In this document: piece by piece, positions 47,107-58,222 of the stretch
Numbering within the stretch: position 1 is the stretch's first letter
Layout: every line of letters starts with the position of its first letter
Source of the DNA: Ilex aquifolium
Lineage: Eukaryota; Streptophyta; Magnoliopsida; Aquifoliales; Aquifoliaceae
DNA: 64,000 bases
Assembly (NCBI GenBank): GCA_951799425.1
Contig: OX637394.1
Coordinates: 14,834,001-14,898,000, forward strand
Direction of reading: 5' to 3'
Notes under the pieces: generated by a model
Told to the model about the DNA's origin: nothing
Databases searched by the model: none
The model's input: only the letters and a program-made list of their open reading frames with translations
Made by a program: the position numbers and the translations under genes

Positions 47107-48465
47107 ATGTCACCTATTTCTTTTACTCAACCAAAACCTGCGAAAAGAATGGTTTATAACAATGGGGAACCAGGTATGTATTGGACTCCACACGAAACAC
47201 AAGAACTACAAGAACTGTCGAAGGGTTTTCATCAAACTCTGATAGGCAAATGTGCCTACGGAAAGCCCTCTTTAGGCGTGATAAAGGAATTCATTACTTC
47301 TCGATGGTTCCCTAAAGGAGATTTCACTGTGGGAATCCTCTATCCATGGCATGTTCTTCTTCGTTTTAGCCTATATGAAGATTATGTCAAAACGTGGTTA
47401 AAAGATGCGACCTTTATAGAAGGATTTATGTTTAGGTTCTTTAAATGGTTCCTTGAGTTCCAACTTGGTGTAGAGCCTCCAGTGGTTCCCATCTGGATTT
47501 CTCTACCTGGTTTGCCTATTCATCTCTTTAACAAAGACAGTCTGAGAGATATTTTGAGTCTAATTGGTTGAATTTTGGTAATTGACAACCCTACGTTTCA
47601 ATTAAGGAGACTTGGTGTGGCGAGGGCTTGTGTTGAGCTGAATCTCCTTGTGAATAACCCTAAGAGATTTTGGCTTGACATGGGAGGTACGAGTGGTCGT
47701 TGGTAGCGAATATGCTATGAAAAAGAATGTAAGTATTGTTATGTATGTCTGAAGTAGGGTCATGATGAGTTAATGTGTCGCAAGAAGAAAAAGGGGGATG
47801 AGGATGGTAAAGGAGAAGAGGAGGTTGAAAGGCAACAAGATAAAGGGAAGTCTATTATGAAGGAGGTACAGATTAAAGGTCAGAGGAAAGAATTCAAGCA
47901 AAAGAAGATGGTGGTTACTGATGATATTATTCAGGAGGTAGAGGGTAAAAAGGACGGTGTGGTGTTAGAGAAGGGGGACCATTCAAGTAAAGATTTGGTA
48001 CTGGAGTCTGTTCTTGTATTAGTTCAGGATCATAGGATGGAGAGTAATCAAATTATTTTTGATTTGGTCAAGGAACAGGTTAATAAAATACAGGACAATA
48101 AGGTGAGGATTGATGAATTTTTGAATAGAGAATATGATGATATTTTTAAGGTGCAGAAGATTGGCTCTTATGTATTACCTGTTGTTGAGATGGTAGAAGG
48201 GAGTGTTAAAGCAACAATGGTTGCAAATGTGGAGGAGGTTTCAGTGGTTGAAAGGGGAAGGGACTATTTACAGCTAGGAAAGGAGGGTACTAAAGAAATG
48301 GAGAGTTTGCTCAAGTATATAGTTAATAGTTCTCCTTCGAATGGCTCCTCTTTCTTAATTGAACATAACTTTGTCAATAGAAGAGTGAGTGAGTCCCCTC
48401 TTGATGATGATAGAGGTTTGGGTAGTGAGAAGGAGCCTCCAGATAAGGGTTTTCTCTATGATTAG
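47107..48465 (+). pseudogene. LINE ORF1 (DUF4283-type, zinc knuckle)
   Basis: One frame with stops at 47569, near 47704 and near 47756. The first part (ELSKGFHQTLIGKCAYGKPS, FPKGDFTVGIL, VPIWISLPGLPIHLFN) is a DUF4283-type RNA-binding domain. A zinc knuckle of spacing C-X2-C-X4-H-X4-C follows (CYVC...GHDELMC, about 47736-47775) with the TAG inside it. The remainder is a Lys/Glu-rich tail. A further ATG at 46915 (MNFDQILHQIPPKPP) is probably the original start, out of frame now. Confidence 0.75.
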
Positions 48466-48600
48466 GATGGTTCCAAAAGCTGCGAAGAGGTGGTAGTATA
48501 TACTGAGTATGACTCCTTTATGCATTTGGGGAATTTTCATATCAAAGAAGCTAGTTATAGACTAAGGTCTAAGGGTGCTATTTCCCCTCATTTTCCATAA

Positions 48601-50943
48601 TTAATTTTATTTCATGGAATATGAGGGGAGCGAGGAAAGCTCTGAAAATAAGGAGGCTTAAGAAAATTGTGAAGATGAATGATGTGTCTTTGGTGGCAAT
48701 ACAAGAACCTAATATGGTTGCTTCTAAGCTGCAACTTTTTTGCCAGATCTTTGGATCTTAGTCATTTTTGCTTTAATGACCTTGCTAAGAAAAATATTTG
48801 GCTATTAGGGAATGACAGGTTAGTAGTAAAGGAGTTGTTTGTTCATGAGTAGTCTCTAATTGTTGAATGTTTAGAGTGGGTTTTGAGACTTTTTGGATCA
48901 CTGTGGTTTATGCCTCCTGTGATCATGTATTAAGAAGGCCTTTGTGGCATCATTTGGGGAATGTTTCTATACTTTCATAGACTCCTTGGCTTATTTTTGG
49001 AGATTTTAATGCCATAGTGAATTCAGAAGAAAGATTTGGGGGATCTTTTCCTTCTTTGGTGGCTATGGAGGAATTTGGGTTGCTTATTGATCAAGGATGA
49101 TGGATTGATTGTGGCTTTGTTGGGAGTGGGTTTACCTGGTGTAATAATCACCATGGTCAATCTAGAATGTGGCAGAAGTTGGATAAAGCCTTGGTTAATG
49201 CTGAATGGAATTTGATTCTTGAAAGCACAGAGGTGTGTCATATGGCAAGGGGAAATTCTTATCATAGTCCTCTTCTTTTGAAGATAAGGGATGATTCTGT
49301 CAGAGAAGTATGTCTTATTTCAGATTTCAAGACATGTGGGTAGAAAATAAGTCTTTTCTTCCTTTGCTTGCAGCTAAGTGAGGTGGCCATTGTTCTGACA
49401 ATCCTATTTCAAATCTGTTTCTTGGACCGAAGTATTTAAAAGCACATATTAAGGTGTGTAATAAAGAGGTATTTCGTAATATATTTGACGGAATCAGAGA
49501 TCCAGAGAATAAAGTTTACCTTGCTGAGCTAAAACTGGAGCAGAACTTTACTGAGGAGAATTCTATAGAGTTGGAAAGTACTAAGTTGGAGCTAGATAAT
49601 ATGCTTAGGTAGGAGGAAATCTAATGGAAACAGAAGGCCAATGTGAGGTGGGCAGTAGAAGGTGAGAGGAATACTAAATTCTATCATGCTCTAGCTAAGA
49701 ATAGGGTGGTAAGGAATAGAGTTACTAGAATCCAGAATGAGGGGGGGTTGGGTGCACAATGATGCTGAAATAGCTGGAGTGGCTGAGAGATTGTTTTCTA
49801 ACCTTTATATATGGTGTGAGATGCTTTGTTTGATGTGGTTCCCAATCTAGTGAATAATGAGGAAAATGAGAGGCTTGTGGTTGCAGCTTCTACGAAGGAG
49901 GTTAAGTCTGTGGTATTTTCTATGGCAGTGAAGAGTGCTCCAGGGCCTGATGGGTTATCTGGGAATTTTTTCCAAGTAACTTCGGAAGTTATTAAACAAG
50001 ATGTTTTGGTAGTTGTTAATTACTTTTTGCAAGGTGGTATTGTGCAAAAAAACTGTTAATGTCACTTTGCTTGTGCTAATTCCCAAGAAAAATAACCCAG
50101 TCTCTTTTGCTGACTTTAGACCCATCAGTTTTTGTAACTTTGTGTATAAGATTTTTACTAAACTCCTGAACAATAGGTTGGCTTCTGTGCTTCTTGCTTT
50201 AGTCTCTATAGAACAACATAGTTTTGTGCAAGGCATGAGCATAAGGGACTGTGTTTCTTTGGCTCAGTTTATGGTTAGGGAATTGGATATGATGGTTAAG
50301 GCTGGCAATGTCATTTTGAAATTGGATATGATGAAGGCCTATGACAGGTTGGAATGAAATTTTTTGTCTAAGGCTTTGAGTAGTTTTGGTTTCTCTAACT
50401 TATTTGCCTTGCTCGTTTCAAACTGTTTGAGGAATCAACAGAGGTTTGGTTTTTTTTCCCTCCTCTAGGGGTCTTAGGCAGGGTGATCCCCTATCACCCA
50501 GTCTTTTATATCAGCAAAGGAAGTGCTAAGTAGAGGCTTGCAGAAAATCTGTCAGGAGAGGAGGGTTACTCATTTCCTCACTGGTAGAGGTTCCCCACTT
50601 GTTAGTCATCTGCTCTTTGCTGTTGACACCCTATTGTTCATTAGAGGTAATATGAGATCTTTAAAGAATTTGATGTCTTTTATTGGTTTATATGAGAATA
50701 GTTCAGGGCAGAGGGTGAGTAGACAAAAGAGTGACATGTATTGCTTTACTAAAATCTCTCCAACTAGGAGGCATGTACTGAGTTCTATAGCTAATATTCC
50801 TATTAAAATTTTTTCTTTTACCTACTTAGGATGCCCTCTTATTAAGGGTAGGATAAGACTGAATTACTTTGAAAATATTGTACAGAAATTTAGGAACGGG
50901 ATTGAAAGGTGGTATGCTAAGTTGTTCTTTGGTATGGGTAGGG
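48601..50943 (+). pseudogene. LINE ORF2: endonuclease and RT, degenerate
   Basis: APE-type endonuclease motifs FISWNMRGARKA (48605), VAIQEP and IFGDFNA (near 49000) are separated by many stops. RT motifs follow: SAPGPDGLSGNFF (49930), VLIPKKNNP and FRPISFCNF (50080), LKLDMMKAYDRLEW (50320), RQGDPLSPS (50475) and the active-site box as FAVDTLLF (50610), where the first catalytic Asp is Val. The frame shifts near 50045 and 50440. Ends abruptly at the insertion near 50944. Confidence 0.8.
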
Positions 50944-52740
50944 TGTCACGCCCCATCCCGATTTCCCAAGTATGGAACGCGACTAGGTCTTTGATACACT
51001 TGTTTACATATATATAATCTAGATTAATAAAACACTAATTAATCCCACAGGTGCAAAAATTCCACCCATCACCTTAGTCCATAAGCATGATGGTAACCCT
51101 GTCTCATAACCTGTACCAACTGTTTGTTTCCAAGGTTTTAGACAGATACAAAATCCCACACCCACATAGCATACATCACAAAGTATGCTTGTTGAATCTG
51201 TTTACAAATATATACTATTAACCTACTATAATTCTCTCTCATTTAACATAATATACAACCCAACAAATAATTATACAGTCCCTCAACCTGTATCATTTAC
51301 TCATTTAAAACTAAGTACCTAACGAACCGAATATCATACTAACATTATACAAAACTCAACCGATTTGACAGTGGACTAATCTGTGTCTCCCTCTCTTATA
51401 CCTGAAAAGGAGAAGCTATAGGGGTGTGAGTTAAACCACGCGCTCAGTGAGTATACATGTCATATATGAAATGAAAATGATAATAATACACAGAAGTAGT
51501 AAAATACTATGTAAATACACGTATCAAACAACAACATCAATCCAATTCCAAAGAATTCACAAGTCACAACACAAATTCATACTACCCCTCATCAAGTAAT
51601 TGATCCCACATGGATCTGTGTCTCCCGAACCTCCCGAGAACACCACAGTGCTAGCACACCACTGCACGCCCAGTGATCAGGCGTCGACTCCCCTGTCTCA
51701 AACAGTGCGCCACATTCCACAATACACAATACAAAGCATTATCCAATCACATAAGCACATAGCACATAACCCTGGAGAAATGCTATTAAATTCTATCATC
51801 TAACATCATCTTATAATAGTACTTTCAAAACATATAAAGATATACACCCACCTCAAATGTATCGATCTACGGCCCTTCGATTCTATCGGTGGATCTTTCC
51901 GGTGTTATTGTATCAGTTCCAACGCCGACTGTTTCACCCATTGCACCTAACACATTTGTAATTACAATATCAATATGTTTATCTCATTTAATAGTTAATC
52001 ATGCACTAATGCATGCAAAACAATGCACCCAAAGTGCCCTGGTAACCCCCGGTTACCGCACTGTTCACTCACATACTGGTACATTAGATTTAGGGATCAT
52101 ATTTCCTCCTCAAATCTCCAAAATCACTCACATTAATCACAATTAGGATTAAGTAGGTCAAACACATTGACCAAGGGTCCATTTTCAAACATTTTGACCT
52201 CGAATCCTAAAAATCGCACTTCTGGCACTTAGTACTTTTCGCATCGGCTATTATATTCATTTGCATTCGAAATTTACATTATCACATCAAACATCAATTA
52301 AAAATGCAGCATGCAAAATTTTAGGTCATTTGGATTAAAATTCACACATGTGATAAATAATATTTAGAAATCAGGGTTTCGGCATTACTGGCACCCATTT
52401 CCAATTTCTATCGTACTTTTCTTTTAAAACAATCACACTTAAACTCACACACTCATTAAATCATGCAAAATAGCCCCTTAATTTTGAACCCTTAAACCCC
52501 CAATTTCACTCCCAAAACATCAATCCCAAACTAGCCACCTAAAGCATCACAATAGTCATTTTTCACATTTAAATTAAACACCATGTAAATTCCTTTCTTA
52601 ATAGCCTTTAATTACATCTAATACACCTAAATAAACCCACACAAAATCTGTTTCAAAATTTAACTAAAACAGCCCACACATATACACAAATACTTAAAAT
52701 TGATCACACACACACACTAAAATGAACACACACACCCCCT
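50944..52740. repeat. Non-coding insert in the LINE, possible solo LTR
   Basis: Starts TGTCACGCCCCATCCCGATT immediately where LINE coding sequence stops and ends in ACACACAC/CCCCCT sequence before LINE sequence resumes at about 52750. AT-rich, no coding frame. The TGTCACGCCCC start is reminiscent of plant gypsy LTRs, but no 5-bp target duplication or matching right end was found, so the nature and right boundary are uncertain. Confidence 0.35.
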
Positions 52741-52749
52741 TAAAGTGCT

Positions 52750-53195
52750 CAGTTGGTCACTTGGAAGATTTTTAAGCAAGCTCCCTCTATGGATGAAAGG
52801 ATTCAGAGGGTTGGGATTCCATTGGTAAGTATATGTTGCCTCTGTTATCAGGATGTGGAGTGTGTTTCTCATCTGTTTATTGATTGTGAGTTCTCTCAAT
52901 CTGTTTGGAGGAAAATAGCTGTTATTTTGGGTTTTCAAATCATTGAAAATGAATCTTCTTTGACTAGACTGCTTAGGATTGTCAGAATTTTTAAATTGCA
53001 GTCTTAGTTATGGATTGGTGAGGCGGTCTCTTTGCTCACTTTTTGGTTTCTTTGGAAGGAAAGGTTTAGGATGAGGTTTAAGGGGTCTTTTTTGAGCGCT
53101 TATTTAGTTTTTATACAGATTCTGAGCTCTCTGAGATATAAGGCTTATGTTATTAAACCTAAGAGGGTAGATTCTGCACTTGGGAGGGCATTGCT
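52750..53195 (+). pseudogene. LINE ORF2 zf-RVT segment
   Basis: Frame with CCLCYQDVECVSHLFIDCEF (the zf-RVT zinc ligands), a stop at 53006, then WFLWKERFRMRFKG. LINE sequence between the RT and this segment (several hundred codons in the family) is missing. Interrupted at 53201 by the palindrome. Confidence 0.65.
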
Positions 53196-53200
53196 CTAGA

Positions 53201-55842
53201 TAGTGGTGGCAATTGGGTGGATTGGGTGGGGTTAAATTGGGTTGGGCTAAAATAAATTCAATCTATTTGTCACTCACATAATAAATGGATTATAATGGGT
53301 TGGATTTATAACGGGTTGGGTTAAACCCATTAACCCATAAATCACACACACACACACAATTACACCAAAATAAACACACACACTACTACACCAAAATACA
53401 TACATACACATATACTATTACATCAAAATACACACACACACTACTACACCAAAATACACACACAATATTACACTAAAATACACACACACTTGCACCAAAA
53501 TACACATATTACTACACCAAAATACACGCATACACACACATACATACTATTACACTAAAATACACACACATACTATTACACCAAAATACACACACTACTG
53601 CACCAAAATATACACACACACTTACACCAAAATACACGCATACATGCACATACATACTATTATACCAAAATACACACACACGCTATTACACCAAAATACA
53701 CACACACACTTACACCAAAATACACACACACAATGTTACACTAAAATACACACACACTTGCACCAAAATACACATATTACTACACCAAAATACACGCATA
53801 CACACACATACATACTATTACACTAAAATACACACACATACTACTACACCAAAATACACACACTACTACACCAAAATACAAGCATACATGCACATACATA
53901 CTATTATACCAAAATACACACACACACATACTATTACAACAAAATACACACACACACACACACTTACACCAAAATACACACACAATATTACACTAAAATA
54001 CACACACACTTGCACCAAAATACACATATTACTACACCAAAATACACGCATACACACACATACATACTATTACACTAAAATACACACACACATACTATTA
54101 CACCAAAATACACACACTACTACACCAAAATACACGCATACATGCACATACATATTATTATACCAAAATACACACACAAACTATTACACCAAAATACACA
54201 CACACACTTACACCAAAATAAACACACTAATCAACAAAAAAATATACACAGTGTCGCACACACAGTGCCGCTCGCAAACACACAATCTTGATACAATGGG
54301 ACATACAAATACTTACACATTGACAAAATAAAAACACAAACACAATTACTGTTCCATCGCATAGCATATTTCATACTAATAATTCACATCAATCCTTCAT
54401 CATAACAAGAAATAATCCAAAAAAATATACACATAACCATAATACCATATCTCCTTATCATTTAATACTCACAAGTTGGGCGGAGCAAATGGAACACATG
54501 CTCAACCAAACATTAGGACAAGTTTAAAAAGTAGAGAAGTCAGTTGAACACCTACCTTGGACAACATAATTTGCCAGAAAATCAACTACAGAATTTGATT
54601 CCCTGTACACATGGCTGATGTTGAAGTCCAAACCCTTCAATATCCGATCCAGAGCATCCCAATGCCTAATGTTGTCCAAGGTAGGTGTTCAACTGACTTC
54701 TCTACTTTTTAAACTTGTCCTAATGTTTGGTTGAGCATGTGTTCCATTTACTCCGCCCAACTTGTGAGTATTAAATGATAAGGAGATATGGTATTATGGT
54801 TATGTGTATCTTTTTTTGGATTATTTCTTGTTATGATGAAGGATTGATGTGAATTATTAGTATGAAATATGATATGTGATGGAACAGTAATTGTGTTTGT
54901 GTTTTTATTTTGTCAATGTGTAAGTGTTTGTATGTCCCATTGTATCAAGATTGTGTGTTTGCGAGCGGCACTGTGTGTGCGACACTGTGTATATTTTTTT
55001 GTTGATTAGTGTGTTTATTTTGGTGTAAGTGTGTGTGTGTATTCTGGTGTAATAGTATGTGTGTGTGTATTTTGGTATAATAGTATGTATGTGCATGTAT
55101 GCATGCATTTTGGTGTAGTAGTGTGTGTATTTTGGTGTAAGTGTGTGTGTGTATTTTGGTGTAATAGTATGTGAGTGTGTATTTTAGTGTAATAGTATGT
55201 ATGTGTGTGTATGCGTGTATTTTGGTGTAGTAATATGTGTATTTTGGTGCAAGTGTGTGTGTATTTTAGTGTAATATTGTGTGTGTGTGTATTTTGGTGT
55301 AAGTGTGTGTGTGTGTGTATTTTGGTGTAATAGTATGTGTGTGTGTGTGTATTTTGGTATAATAGTATGTATGTGCTTGTATGCTTGTATTTTGGTGTAA
55401 GTGTGTGTGTGTGTGTATTTTGGTGTAAGTGTGTGTATTTTGGTGTAATAGTATGTGTGTCTATTTTAGTGTAATAGTGTGTATGTGTGTGTATGCGTGT
55501 ATTTTGGTGCAGTAATATGTGTATTTTGGTGCAAGTGTGTGTGTATTTTAGTGTAATATTGTGTGTGTGTATTTTGGTGTAGTAGTGTGTGTGTATTTTG
55601 ATGTAATAGTATATGTGTATGTATGTATTTTGGTGTAGTAGTGTGTGTGCTTATTTTGGTGTAATTGTGTGTGTGTGTGTGTGTGTGTGATTTATGGGTT
55701 AATGGGTTTAACCAAACCCGTTATAAATCCAACTCATTATAACCCATTTATTACGTGAGTGACAAATAGATTGAATTTATTTTAGCCCAACTCAATTTAA
55801 CCCAACTCATAACCAACTCAATCCACCCAATTGCCACCACTA
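53201..55842. repeat. Giant imperfect palindrome with CA/GT minisatellite arms
   Basis: Ends are inverted repeats TAGTGGTGGCAATTGGGTGG (53201; reverse from 55842). The left arm runs inward as GGTTGGGTTAAACCC-type sequence, then CA-rich units (ACACACxCTACTACACCAAAAT, 53342-54230), then AATCTTGATACAATGGGAC, AAATAATCC, GGCGGAGCAAATGG and CACCTACCTTGGACAACAT to about 54567. The right arm from about 54670 repeats the same order in inverted form (GT-rich 54985-55690). The loop, about 54568-54669, lies inside an inverted copy of LINE sequence found at 55843-55970. The arms differ mainly in minisatellite copy number. hAT-like ends, but no 8-bp target duplication. Confidence 0.85.
54528..54662 (-). 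repeat. Inverted copy of the LINE RNase H tail at the palindrome centre
   Basis: Read on the minus strand this matches 55843-55970 over about 130 bp with roughly one mismatch (GGATCGG versus GAATCGG), including the VYRESNSVVDFLANY coding stretch. A third partial copy, direct, lies at about 54666-54712 (TTGTCCAAGGTAGGTGTTCA). Confidence 0.8.
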
Positions 55843-56215
55843 ATTGGGATGCTCTGAATCGGATATTGAAGGGTTTGGACTTCAACATCAGCCATGTGTA
55901 CAGGGAATCAAATTCTGTAGTTGATTTTCTGGCAAATTATGTTGTCCAAGGTAGGTGTTCAACTGACTTCTCTACTTTGGCTTTTTAGCCAACGACAACT
56001 AAGCTTTTATTGATCCAAGATCAGACAAGGCTAAGGGTGTTAAGGAAGAGGAACATTGTGACTTGTGGGAAAGGTTAGGTTAGTTCTTTCAATGTTGGAG
56101 TTTCTTGTATAATGTTTGGTTTTTGAGAGGTTTGCTATCTCTTGGGGTAGCTCCTTGCTTCCGAAATTCTTTGTAAATTTTCTGATGGATTAATAAAATT
56201 GTTCTCCATTTTATT
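55843..56215 (+). pseudogene. LINE RNase H C-terminus and 3' UTR
   Basis: Frame NWDALNRILKG...HVYRESNSVVDFLANYV up to a TAG near 55988: the last part of a plant LINE RNase H domain. About 230 bp of 3' UTR follow, with AATAAAA at 56191-56197 and the poly(A). Confidence 0.75.
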
Positions 56216-56236
56216 AAAAAAAAAAGTGAATAGTTA

Positions 56237-57480
56237 GAGACTTAATGCTATCTGATAATAAGAGTTTTGATTTAAATGAAATTTGTAGGCTAATACGACA
56301 TGAAAGGAAAAAGAATGACATTAATAAGAACATGTGGGGGTATAATTGACTTTATAGTAATAATTAGGGATAAAATAGAAAATAAAAATTTTATTATTTT
56401 TATAAAAAATGTGAATTATATGTATAATTAAATTAAATAATAAATTAGAGGCCGAATAATTAATTTATATTTTAAATTAATTATAGCTAAATTTAATTAT
56501 TGATTTATTTTATAAGTTTTTTAGTACGTAATTTGTCATTTATTTAGGTATCTCTCTGACATTTTTAAGTATTTGCACATCTCATTATATTATAGAATCA
56601 TTAATTTTTATTTTGTTAAATAAATTGATTAGATCGTTTATAATATTATTATATTATTGCATATCAAAAAATAAAATAAAACATATATTGGATCGTGGAA
56701 TTCAACCTAATAACTAAATGTGTATAACAATTTAACATATATTGAATTTTACTTCTTCATATAAATATAGATAATTATATATAATTATACTAAATGAGTT
56801 CAAAAGAATTTAAAAGTCCTTATAAACGACTCTAAAATAAGTTAAAAGTCAAATATGTGTAAAAACTATAAATTAGATGAAAGTATATACGTGGATATAA
56901 TTGACTTTATAATAATAATTAGAGATAAAATCAAAAAATAAAAAAAAAATTAACAGATGTTAACATTTATAAGTAAATATAGATATAAATAAATAGATGT
57001 AGGTATAGATTATTAGACACTGTGGTAATGCTGGGGTAATATTAATGTTCGAGTAATTTTATTGTATCGAATTCGTACCTAAAAATTAATATTTTTGGAA
57101 ATCAAGTTATGCCTTTTAATTATGAAGTTACAAGTAGATAACTTTAGATAATGAAATGATACGATTGATCATGAACACCTTAATCAATTATAATTTTATC
57201 TTCAAAAGATGTAAATTGACTTCAAAAAATAATAATTTTACTTTAAAAGTTGTAATTTTCGTCAATCTTATTATTTTATCTTTAAAAGATGTAAATTAAC
57301 CTCAAAAATAGTAATTTTATTTTTAAAGTTGTAATTTTCGTCACTTTTTCAATTATAATTTCTACTTCAAAAAGTTATAAATTTCGGATCTTTAAAATTA
57401 TGCTTCGTTAGGTCTGACCCGGTAAGAAAGGTCATGGGTTTTTTCTTTTAGCCAAGCTTGCCCAAGAACCCGTTCATTGT
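56237..57480. other. AT-rich intergenic DNA with a tandem duplication
   Basis: No gene. A unit of about 75-80 bp (AAAAGATGTAAATT...TTGTAATTTTCGTCA) is repeated at about 57205-57270 and 57287-57345. Other AT-rich blocks look like old transposon remnants. Confidence 0.45.
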
Positions 57481-57495
57481 TGATCCTTCAAACCC

Positions 57496-57560
57496 AGCCC
57501 ATTCCAATCCGACCCGACCCTATAACGACTACCCTTCTAAACGCCAAATTGCAACCCTAG
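57496..57560 (+). promoter_or_regulatory. EFL1 promoter: site II motif and telo-box
   Basis: AGCCCA at 57496-57501 (TGGGCT on the other strand, a site II element) and AACCCTAG at 57553-57560 (telo-box core) lie about 50 bp apart upstream of a CT-rich leader. This pair is common in plant promoters of ribosome-biogenesis and translation genes, which suits EFL1. Function here is inferred. Confidence 0.45.
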
Positions 57561-58222
57561 TTTGTTTTTGTGCATTGAGTTCGGCTCTCCCTTTGTTTCA
57601 TCTCTCTCTCTCTCCAGAGATACCTGAAATCTAACTCTATTGAGAAGGTAGAAGGTTGCTCTCGAAGCAACACGGTACTCTCTTTTTCTCTCTAAAGCTC
57701 GCTTTCTCTTTCTGTCTTTCAAAAATTAGACATGTTTGTTAGTCTCACCGAAAAGTATTATTGTTGTAGCATTACAATATCTAGGATTTCGCCAATTCTT
57801 CACAGAAAAGAACCCAACAGAAATACATTCCGTTCCATACCTCAAAGCCCGAGCAACTATAACAATCCTTTTTTTCATACTCACTTCTCCTTTTAAAATA
57901 AGGTTTTTGGTTTTGTATACGTATTGTTATTGTATTACAGGGTTCATTGAATTGGACTCAGTGTTTCAATAATTAAAGTCATTTTTTTCTGTGTGTACTG
58001 GGTTTCTTATATTTAATCAATACTTGGAGAATTCAGGTTCTTACTATTGGCATATGTACTGGGTTTATTGAGTTTGGGTAGCACTTAAAGAATTCAAAAT
58101 CAGCTTTTGCTATATTCCTATCTGGGCTTGCATTCGAACCAAGAGTTTCAAGTTCTCTGTTTTTATATTTACTCTGTGGTTACAAGTACAGTAGTTTTGG
58201 TCGATTGAATATTGCTGGAGAA
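57561..58222 (+). other. EFL1 5' leader, probably with an intron
   Basis: TC-rich leader (57600-57620 and 57680-57715) followed by T-rich DNA. A possible leader intron runs from a GGTACT-type donor near 57673 to an acceptor (TACAG or TAG) near 58190. No coding frame upstream of the ATG is convincing. Confidence 0.35.

Larger units (their letters stand above)
46808..56225 (+). mobile_element. Full-length L1-type LINE with two nested insertions
   Basis: An 11-bp target duplication GTGAATAGTTA (46797-46807 and 56226-56236) bounds it, and it ends in a short poly(A) at 56216-56225. Contains ORF1 and ORF2 remnants in order. Two foreign blocks interrupt ORF2: about 50944-52740 (non-coding) and 53201-55842 (giant palindrome). 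The 3' UTR runs from about 55990. Without the inserts it is about 5 kb, although some of ORF2 between RT and zf-RVT is missing. Not functional. Confidence 0.85.

Noticed and set aside
53342-54230. Regularly spaced repeats resembling a CRISPR array
   Set aside because: Units vary in length, the spacers are themselves CA repeats, and the host is a plant. It is a CA minisatellite forming one arm of a palindrome.
53644-54331. Open frames of His/Thr/Tyr or Cys/Val-rich protein in the CA/GT arms
   Set aside because: Pure translation of dinucleotide repeats, present on both strands, with no conserved motif.
54568-54669. A hairpin ncRNA or miRNA precursor at the palindrome centre
   Set aside because: The loop of about 100 bp derives from LINE coding sequence and the arms are more than 1 kb. 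Small RNAs may arise, but nothing marks a miRNA precursor.
58205-58222. Upstream in-frame TTG as EFL1 start, adding six residues
   Set aside because: It is not an ATG. The ATG at 58223 has good context and gives the N terminus expected for the family.
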